Below the pieces are notes generated by a model. That model was not told where the DNA came from and searched no databases. It saw only the letters and a program-made list of their open reading frames with translations. Position numbers and translations under genes: made by a program. Source: Woeseia sp. (GTDB taxonomy: Bacteria; Pseudomonadota; Gammaproteobacteria; Steroidobacterales; Woeseiaceae). From it: a stretch of 5,167 bases of DNA. Positions 1 to 5,167 of this stretch are shown here, piece by piece. The stretch spans positions 1 to 5,167 of the forward strand of contig QIHS01000523.1 of NCBI GenBank assembly GCA_003229095.1, in the 5' to 3' direction. Position 1 is the stretch's first letter. Each line of letters begins with the position of its first letter.

Positions 1-1878
1 GGACCGTATGACTACCAGGAAAAGCTGGCGCTTGAAGCATGGTGCGATTTGCTCGACGTGCCCACTGGTATGGGCAAGACCGCCGCGGTGGCCCTGGCTT
101 GGTTGTACAAGCGCGGCTGGCGTGAAGACATACGCACTACGTCAGCGGATGCAGACACGCCGCGTCGTCTGGTTTGGTGTTTGCCTATGCGCGTGCTGGT
201 AGAACAAACCGAGCGCAACATCCGGCAATGGCTCGATAATCTGGGTGTACTGGGTAATGTCGGCGAGAACAAGGTTTCCGTGCATGTCCTGATGGGTGGC
301 GCGGACGACCTGAAAAGTTGGGCCGAATACCCCGCAGAGGACATGATCCTGATCGGCACTCAGGACATGCTGCTTTCACGTGCCTTGATGCGCGGCTACG
401 GCATGAGTCGCTATCAATGGCCAATACATTTCTCATTACTGCACAACGATTGCCTGTGGGTGTTTGACGAAGTGCAATTGATGGGTGCGGGCTTGGCTAC
501 CTCGACGCAGTTGGAAGCCTTCCGGCGCAGCTTCCCGCTGGCAAAAAACAGTCGTTCCCTGTGGGCGTCGGCGACACTAAACCGGGATTGGCTCGGCACT
601 GTGGATCTGGCTCCGTACCTGCCGTCGTTTACAGCTCTGGGTATTGGTGAGGATGACCGCCAGCAAGCGGGTGAACGATTGGCTGCAAGCAAGGCCTTGT
701 CCCGTGCCGATGTCAGGCTGACCAGTGAAGCAAAGAACCAGAAAGGATGCGATGCTTACATACAATCCCTGTGTGACACTATCCTCGAAGCGCATGATGC
801 CAACGCACAAACTCTCGTCATGGTTAATCGTGTCGACCGCGCACAAGCGCTCTTCAAACTGTTACGCAAGCAGCGCCCGAATCAATCTGATCTCCTGATC
901 CACGCTCGTTTTCGTGCCGCGGAACGGGCACAGCAGACTCAACGTCTACGCGAAACGGTTGCCAATCGCATCATCGTCGCCACGCAGGCGATCGAAGCGG
1001 GCGTGGACGTGACCTCCAAAGTTCTGATCACGGAACTGGCGCCCTGGTCCTCCATGGTGCAGCGTTTCGGTCGCTGCAACCGCTATGGCGAACACAACGC
1101 CGACGGCGCGTGTGTGCTGTGGATCGACATTAAGGATGATGCTGACATGTTGCCCTACAGCAGCGAAGAACTATCTGCCGCCCGCAACAAGTTGAATGAT
1201 CTAGCCAACGCCAGTTCACAGGATCTTCCACAAACGGACAGCGAACGCCCTCTGACTGCTGTGCTGCGACGCAAGGATCTGCTGGACCTTTTCAACACGG
1301 ATCCAGATCTGTCCGGCTTCGACGTGGATGTCTCCGACTACATCCGCGATAGCGGCATGCCAGGTCTGCAAGTGTTCTGGCGCGATTTCGATGATCCCAA
1401 TCAGCCCCAGCCACAAGACCGACCGGGCCGAGCTGAACTGTGTCCCGTTTCTATTGGCCAGGCTCGGGGATTTGCTAAACGCACAGGTGTCGATGTCTGG
1501 CACTGGGATGCACTGGACAATCAATGGGCCAGGCTGACCCGCGAACCGCGACCCGGCATGACCCTGCTGCTTAAGGCTGTTGATGGTGGCTACGATGAAG
1601 ACATCGGCTTTGATGCCGGCACCAAGAAGCCGCCAGTCCGAGTTATCGCTATCGGCAGAGACGCAGCACCGCACGCTTATGACAAGCCACGTCGGTGGCG
1701 CTGCCGACGCACCTGGGAGATGTTGCCGCACGAGTTGAACATCTATGCCAGTCGGTTGGCGAATCCGCATACGCTGAGGTACTGCTCCGCGCCGGGTGTT
1801 GGCATGACTTGGGCAAAGCGCACCCTGTGTTCCAGAAATCAATGTATCGCTGTAAGAATGCGGTTGGCGACTTTTTAG
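1..1878 (+). CDS. cas3: Cas3 helicase portion, type I-G CRISPR-Cas (5' partial, frame-disrupted at C-terminus)
   Basis: Superfamily 2 DNA helicase that, in type I CRISPR interference, is recruited to the crRNA-bound target and unwinds DNA for the attached HD nuclease. The frame is open from base 1, so the true start lies upstream; the TTG at 49 falls inside the conserved LLDVPTGMGKT segment and is not a credible start. Visible motifs, numbered from the window edge: a Q-like YDYQ (3-6), Walker A PTGMGKT (21-27), a motif Ia-like RLVWCLPMRVLVEQT (56-70), GTQD (119-122), motif II DEVQ (156-159), motif III SAT (190-192), TLVMVNRVDR (271-280), motif V VATQAIEAGVDV (326-337) and motif VI QRFGRCNRYG (354-363). 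DEVQ replaces the usual DExH/DExD. Homology-like sequence ends near residue 561 (about 1683); the rest up to TAG 1876-1878 reads as out-of-frame translation of the HD domain, so the real C-terminus is in another frame. Probably 15-25 N-terminal residues are missing. Family assignment is very secure; intactness is not. Confidence 0.95.
   Translation, partial: GPYDYQEKLALEAWCDLLDVPTGMGKTAAVALAWLYKRGWREDIRTTSADADTPRRLVWCLPMRVLVEQTERNIRQWLDNLGVLGNVGENKVSVHVLMGGADDLKSWAEYPAEDMILIGTQDMLLSRALMRGYGMSRYQWPIHFSLLHNDCLWVFDEVQLMGAGLATSTQLEAFRRSFPLAKNSRSLWASATLNRDWLGTVDLAPYLPSFTALGIGEDDRQQAGERLAASKALSRADVRLTSEAKNQKGCDAYIQSLCDTILEAHDANAQTLVMVNRVDRAQALFKLLRKQRPNQSDLLIHARFRAAERAQQTQRLRETVANRIIVATQAIEAGVDVTSKVLITELAPWSSMVQRFGRCNRYGEHNADGACVLWIDIKDDADMLPYSSEELSAARNKLNDLANASSQDLPQTDSERPLTAVLRRKDLLDLFNTDPDLSGFDVDVSDYIRDSGMPGLQVFWRDFDDPNQPQPQDRPGRAELCPVSIGQARGFAKRTGVDVWHWDALDNQWARLTREPRPGMTLLLKAVDGGYDEDIGFDAGTKKPPVRVIAIGRDAAPHAYDKPRRWRCRRTWEMLPHELNIYASRLANPHTLRYCSAPGVGMTWAKRTLCSRNQCIAVRMRLATF
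1681..1695 (+). other. Frameshift junction between Cas3 helicase and HD domains
   Basis: The helicase frame (codons starting at 1, 4, 7...) and the HD frame (1683, 1686...) differ by -1. The HD frame has a TGA at 1680-1682, and its conserved LPTHL motif begins at 1701, so the crossover must lie in roughly this stretch. One missing base (or two extra) would join the two frames into a single protein with about 779 residues visible in the window. No X-XXY-YYZ slippery heptamer is present and no run longer than two identical bases occurs between 1676 and 1700, so neither programmed -1 frameshifting nor a simple homopolymer read error is suggested. The best reading is an indel mutation, with a non-homopolymer assembly error as the alternative. 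Confidence 0.8.
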
Positions 1879-2339
1879 CCAAGTCGGACTGTACTGGCCC
1901 AATGCGTCACGAGCGACGCTATTTCCGCCATGAACTGGCCTCGATGCTGGCCTGGTTGGCCCAACATGACAACGAACCCAACGCCGACCTCATCGCCTAC
2001 CTGATCCTGGCTCACCACGGCAAAGTTCGCATGAGCTTGCGCGCCATGCCCACGGAAGATCCGGCGGCAGACGGAAAACGTTTTGCTCGCGGGGTATGGG
2101 AAGGCGACGTGTTGCCCGCACTCGACTTCGACGGCGAACACAGCGGCGAAACCACCATGAAATTAGCCTTGATGGAACTGGGTGAAGGCGAACAGGGCCC
2201 GTCCTGGACGGCACGCACCCTGAAGCTGCTGGATGATTACGGCCCGTTCCAGTTGGCTTGGCTGGAAACGCTGGTACGCCTGTCCGACTGGCGCGCCTCC
2301 GCTGCCGAGCAGACAGTACAAGACGGAGAGCACATATGA
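1695..2339 (+). CDS. cas3: Cas3 HD nuclease domain (C-terminal part of type I-G Cas3, in shifted frame)
   Basis: Metal-dependent HD-family nuclease domain that degrades target DNA unwound by the Cas3 helicase; in type I-G it normally forms the C-terminus of the same polypeptide. Counting from GTG 1695, likely metal ligands and conserved motifs are H6 (LPTHL), H37-D38 (WHDLGKAHPVFQ), H79 (YFRHEL), H107-H108 (AHHGKVR) and D198 (LSDWRAS). RFARGVWEGDVLPA and LMELGEGEQGPSWTART are also typical of type I-G Cas3. The domain is complete and has no internal stop. Its frame is -1 relative to the helicase, and is closed upstream by TGA 1680-1682. The GTG is only a nominal start: no Shine-Dalgarno sequence precedes it and it lies six residues from the first conserved His, so the natural domain probably began upstream as part of a fusion. 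The stop overlaps the csx17 start (ATGA). Function is secure as homology; whether it is expressed separately is unknown. Confidence 0.88.
   Translation: MALPTHLGDVAARVEHLCQSVGESAYAEVLLRAGCWHDLGKAHPVFQKSMYRCKNAVGDFLAKSDCTGPMRHERRYFRHELASMLAWLAQHDNEPNADLIAYLILAHHGKVRMSLRAMPTEDPAADGKRFARGVWEGDVLPALDFDGEHSGETTMKLALMELGEGEQGPSWTARTLKLLDDYGPFQLAWLETLVRLSDWRASAAEQTVQDGEHI
2325..2328 (+). promoter_or_regulatory. Ribosome binding site of csx17
   Basis: GGAG lies seven bases upstream of ATG 2336, inside the last codons of the HD frame. It decides the csx17 start in favour of 2336 over the upstream in-frame ATG at 2258. It also lets csx17 be translated without depending on upstream ribosomes, which matters because the helicase frame stops early at 1878. 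Confidence 0.8.
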
Positions 2340-4519
2340 ACGAACTCATTCTCGACGGTTGTTCCCCTACACCGTTAGCCAGTTACCTCAAAGCACTGGG
2401 TGTGCTGCGCTTGCTGTCAGCAAAGCATCCAGAAACACGTGCAGCGTGGCGCTGTGATCAGTTCATACTGCATTCTTCTCTGGATCGCTCAGGTCTCGAA
2501 AACTTTTTCCTGGAAGAGTATCAGCCAACCCCGATCATGGCGCCGTGGAACGGTGGTAGCGGGTTCTTTAAAAAAGACAACAAGACCGCGTTTCGATCCA
2601 TTGTCAACAGCACCAGTCCCCGTTTTGCTGCGTACCGAGAATGCCTCTTGGTGGCAGAGCAGTCACTCGCAGGGATAAATCGGGAGACAAGTCCTAAAGG
2701 CAACAATAAAACTGCGTTGCTTACACGGGTACGCGGGAGTTTGCCCGATAATGCTCTGGGTTGGTTTGACGCTGCTGTGCTTCTGGCGGGTGATTCGGCA
2801 CAGTACCCGCCATTGTTAGGCACGGGTGGTAACGATGGACGTCTGGATTTTACCAACAACTTTATGCAGCGATTGGGGGAGGTGATCAGCTTCAACGGAG
2901 ACGAACTGGACAAAATATCCTGTGATTGGCTGAACATGGCACTGTTTGATGTGGCAGCGCCGGGTTTGGTTAAGAAAGCCATCGGGCAATTTTCGCCGGG
3001 ACAGGCCGGTGGCCCCAATGCCAGCACAGGTTTCGAGGCCGACGCCATTATCAATCCGTGGGACTTTGTGCTGATGATTGAGGGTGCTTTGCCTTTTGCT
3101 GCAGCAGCAGTTCGCCGTAATGCAAACGACCCCTATGGCGTGTTGAGCTATCCATTTACCGTACGCGCTGTAAGTGCGGGTTCTGGAAGTCTTGGAGAAG
3201 GTGACACCTCGGCTGCACGTGGTGAACTCTGGATGCCGTTGTGGGATCAGCCCGCGACCTATACGGAAATCCATGCGTTGTTCTCTGAAGGTCGCGTTGC
3301 ACTGGGCAAGCAGCCTGCCAGGGATGCACTGGATTTTGTACGCGCCATTCACCGACTTGGTGGCTATCGCGGCATAGTAAGTTTTCAGCGATATGGATTG
3401 CTGATGCGCTCGGGCAAGGCCTATCTCGCCACACCGCTATCCCGTGTCGAGGTAGCGGCTACCCCGGAGGCACGATGGCTGGATGATCTCGATCAACATG
3501 ATTGGCTGACCCGGTTCCGACATTTCGCTCAGGGCGACATTGTCGCTAATCGCTTCCTGACACTACGCCACCAACTCGAAGACATCTTGTTCGATCTTTC
3601 AGGACATGATCCCGGCACCGGCGAAACGCAAGCTCTGTTGATCCTGTTGGGAGAAATACAGTCTGCGTTAGCTATTAGTAAAAAGGCATGGGAGAAACCG
3701 GTGCCTCCCATTCCACGCCTTTCAGAACGCTGGGTACAAGCCGCCGATGACGGCACACCGGCTTTCCGTATCGCTCGGGCGCTGGCGGGGTTACACGGCA
3801 CGCAGAGTGCCCCCTTGCCTCTGCGCTCGCAATTGTTCCCCGTGCACCCGCGCTGGGATAATCAGTGGATGACCCCCAAATATATTGGCAAACATGCGGC
3901 AAAAGATCCGGCTTGCCGCGTACGTATCCATACCGGGCAAAAGGGCAACCTGCCCGACACTTTGTGTGGGCTGCTGACCCGGCGGCTGTGGCTAGCCGGG
4001 CAGTTTGAAATGCACGATAAACCGCTGCACAGTCCGGCAGGGGCCATGATCGGCGATATCGCGGCCTTTCTGCGCGACGCCAGCATGGACGCCCGCATTG
4101 CCGCACTGCTGCCGGGTTTGTGCCTGTGCCATATCCCACGCGATGTGGATCATCACGTGGGAGAAGGTATGGCCCCCGCAGCTTTCTCCCTGCTCAAGTT
4201 GTGCCTGACGCCCGAAGCAGTTCTGCGACGCCAATGCTGTCTTGGCGACAAAGATAGCCTGCCTGTACCACCGGGGTTGTTAGCTCAATTGGCAGGCGGC
4301 AACACCGCCAACCGTGCCGTACGGTTGGCGTGGCGCCGCCTGCGTTCATCCGGTTTGGCGCCATTGTTTACCCCCGATGCATTGCCTCAATTGGGCGCCA
4401 TCGACCCTCGCCGCGCAGCCGCTGCGTTGCTGATCCCACTGCGCTTCGGTGCCACTGGTGTGCTTGCACGCAGTGTGCTTAAAACTCCGGAAACCGAAGC
4501 CGAATCCGCATCCACATGA
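2336..4519 (+). CDS. csx17: Csx17 (Cas8g), type I-G effector large subunit
   Basis: Large subunit of the type I-G crRNA-guided surveillance complex, by analogy with other type I Cas8 proteins expected to take part in PAM recognition, target binding and Cas3 recruitment. The protein has 727 residues, a usual length for the family. Recognisable blocks: LDGCSPTPLASYLKALGVLR near the N-terminus (6-25), APWNGGSGFF (69-78), LLGTGGNDGRLDFTNNFMQR (160-179), NPWDFVLMIEGALPFAAAAV (240-259), GELWMPLWD (296-304) and LGGYRGIVSFQRYGLLMRSG (341-360). These strongly match Csx17; no catalytic motif or membrane segment is seen. ATG 2336 is chosen because a GGAG site precedes it, the conserved N-terminal block follows at once, and the longer frame from 2258 would add 26 residues that merely overlap the HD coding sequence. 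The ATGA overlap with the upstream stop indicates an operon with possible translational coupling. No frameshift or internal stop. Confidence 0.96.
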   Translation: MNELILDGCSPTPLASYLKALGVLRLLSAKHPETRAAWRCDQFILHSSLDRSGLENFFLEEYQPTPIMAPWNGGSGFFKKDNKTAFRSIVNSTSPRFAAYRECLLVAEQSLAGINRETSPKGNNKTALLTRVRGSLPDNALGWFDAAVLLAGDSAQYPPLLGTGGNDGRLDFTNNFMQRLGEVISFNGDELDKISCDWLNMALFDVAAPGLVKKAIGQFSPGQAGGPNASTGFEADAIINPWDFVLMIEGALPFAAAAVRRNANDPYGVLSYPFTVRAVSAGSGSLGEGDTSAARGELWMPLWDQPATYTEIHALFSEGRVALGKQPARDALDFVRAIHRLGGYRGIVSFQRYGLLMRSGKAYLATPLSRVEVAATPEARWLDDLDQHDWLTRFRHFAQGDIVANRFLTLRHQLEDILFDLSGHDPGTGETQALLILLGEIQSALAISKKAWEKPVPPIPRLSERWVQAADDGTPAFRIARALAGLHGTQSAPLPLRSQLFPVHPRWDNQWMTPKYIGKHAAKDPACRVRIHTGQKGNLPDTLCGLLTRRLWLAGQFEMHDKPLHSPAGAMIGDIAAFLRDASMDARIAALLPGLCLCHIPRDVDHHVGEGMAPAAFSLLKLCLTPEAVLRRQCCLGDKDSLPVPPGLLAQLAGGNTANRAVRLAWRRLRSSGLAPLFTPDALPQLGAIDPRRAAAALLIPLRFGATGVLARSVLKTPETEAESAST

Positions 4520-4554
4520 ACAACTTTCACCGCTATTGAAAAGGAGAATTACTT
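4520..4554 (+). promoter_or_regulatory. csx17-csb1 spacer with strong ribosome binding site
   Basis: This 35-base gap is the only non-coding stretch in the window. It contains AAGGAG at 4541-4546, eight bases upstream of ATG 4555, a near-ideal Shine-Dalgarno site. Only a trivial four-base inverted repeat (TTCA/TGAA) is present, with no stable hairpin followed by a T-run, so no terminator is supported. A strong independent site fits a backbone subunit needed in several copies per complex; that last point is inference. Confidence 0.75.
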
Positions 4555-5167
4555 ATGAATCTTGATCTATCCACATTGAAAAACGCGCCTCGCCTGTTGA
4601 TCGAAGCACAACTGAAACCACTGCAAGGCACCCGTTTCCAGCCTACCGGATTCCCGGAAATCGGCGCCGCCCAGTACGACGGCCCGGATGGCACGCCGAT
4701 GCTGCTGGTCGAATCGGCCCAGAGCATGGCTAACCGCATGGAGACCGTGTGCTGGGACAAGGTCAATGACGATTGGGTGGCCCCGCTCAAAGGCTTGTCT
4801 GTTATCAAGGTCAACGACAAGAACGGCAAGCCACTGACCAACTCCGTGCTTGAGGCGCACCGCATCAATTCGCCCTACATCTTGGAGGGACAAGACAAGA
4901 CGGTGTTCGATAAGCTCAAGAGCGAGCTTGCGGCCATGGAAGAAGGTATTGTTGATCTGCGCAAACTGGCTGGTGTGTTGCTAGGACTGGACATTAATGC
5001 GCTTTTGCACGGCGTGTTCCTGGCCAAAAAGGAACTGGCGGGCGGCCGCTTGCGGTTGCCCCGCGCTCTGTCCGCTTTCATTGAGGCGCGTGATTCCAAG
5101 GTAGCGGCCAGTGGCGGCGTCAAAAACGATGCGGTCAACCCCAAGGGCGACACGGCAAAAGGTTTTG
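4555..5167 (+). CDS. csb1: Csb1 (Cas7g, GSU0053 family), type I-G backbone subunit (3' partial)
   Basis: Cas7-group RNA-binding protein expected to multimerise along the crRNA spacer and form the backbone of the type I-G effector. The first 204 codons are visible and the frame is still open at the window edge. Recognisable family blocks: RLLIEAQLKPLQGTRFQPTG (13-32), FPEIGAAQYDGPDGTPMLLV (33-52), ESAQSMANRMETVCWD (53-68), DINALLHGVFLAKKELAGGR (146-165) and LRLPRALSAFIEARD (166-180) followed by SGGVKNDAV. ATG 4555 is chosen for the AAGGAG site eight bases upstream and because the conserved N-terminus follows within about twelve residues. It is co-directional with csx17 and in the expected order; csb2 (Cas5/Cas6-like) would be expected next. 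No internal stops or frame breaks. Confidence 0.96.
   Translation, partial: MNLDLSTLKNAPRLLIEAQLKPLQGTRFQPTGFPEIGAAQYDGPDGTPMLLVESAQSMANRMETVCWDKVNDDWVAPLKGLSVIKVNDKNGKPLTNSVLEAHRINSPYILEGQDKTVFDKLKSELAAMEEGIVDLRKLAGVLLGLDINALLHGVFLAKKELAGGRLRLPRALSAFIEARDSKVAASGGVKNDAVNPKGDTAKGF

Noticed and set aside
49..51. TTG as the start codon of the helicase gene.
   Set aside because: The frame is open to base 1, and the upstream residues (YDYQEKLAL) look like the conserved Q-motif region preceding Walker A; the gene simply starts outside the window.
1870..1878. Run of five T just before the helicase-frame stop (ACT TTT TAG), where a -1 slip would re-enter the HD frame and bypass the stop.
   Set aside because: By this point about 180 bases of the HD domain, including its HD dyad, have already been read in the wrong frame, so slippage here would not restore a functional nuclease. 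No downstream stimulatory structure is evident.
1216..1902. Long antisense open frame of 228 codons on the minus strand.
   Set aside because: It lies wholly opposite cas3 coding sequence, shows no recognisable family or ribosome binding site, and is explained by codon bias in the sense gene.
2258..2335. Longer csx17 starting at ATG 2258.
   Set aside because: The extra 26 residues overlap conserved HD-domain coding sequence and are not Csx17-like, whereas ATG 2336 has a well-placed GGAG and the conserved N-terminal block right after it.
4520..4554. Possible terminator or operator in the csx17-csb1 gap.
   Set aside because: Only a four-base inverted repeat is present, with no T-run, and the gap carries the csb1 ribosome binding site; read-through within one operon is more likely.
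4533..5153. Minus-strand open frames opposite csb1.
   Set aside because: The plus strand carries an unmistakable Csb1 frame through this whole stretch; the antisense translations have no recognisable motifs.

Overview
The window holds part of a type I-G (formerly I-U) CRISPR-Cas interference operon. All genes are on the + strand and tightly packed: a cas3-type helicase-nuclease (cut off at the 5' edge), csx17 (the type I-G large subunit, cas8g) and csb1 (the type I-G cas7 backbone subunit, cut off at the 3' edge). The order cas3 - csx17 - csb1 is typical of this subtype; csb2 (a Cas5/Cas6-like protein) and the adaptation genes would be expected downstream, outside the window. Moderately high GC content, proteobacterial-style Shine-Dalgarno sites and the protein sequences fit a Gram-negative, probably proteobacterial, chromosome or plasmid, but nothing here fixes the species.

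Layout. Positions 1-1878 carry the helicase reading frame, open from the first base, with recognisable motifs I, II, III, V and VI. The C-terminal HD nuclease domain, normally fused to this helicase in type I-G, is in a different frame, ending at 2339. The switch is a -1 displacement located between about 1681 and 1695, so cas3 is either broken by a one-base deletion (or an assembly error) or split into two overlapping genes. csx17 (2336-4519) overlaps the end of the HD frame by four bases (ATGA) and has its own good ribosome binding site. After a 35-base gap with a strong ribosome binding site, csb1 starts at 4555 and runs off the end.

How they work together. Csb1 subunits are expected to coat the crRNA, Csx17 to act as the large subunit in target recognition, and Cas3 to be recruited to unwind and cut the target DNA. 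If the frame break is real and not bypassed, the operon could still make a DNA-binding effector but would lack a helicase joined to its nuclease. No CRISPR array, RNA gene, mobile element or convincing terminator was seen, and no stretch over 300 bases lacks a gene. I do not see a novel system; the frame break in cas3 is the main anomaly.
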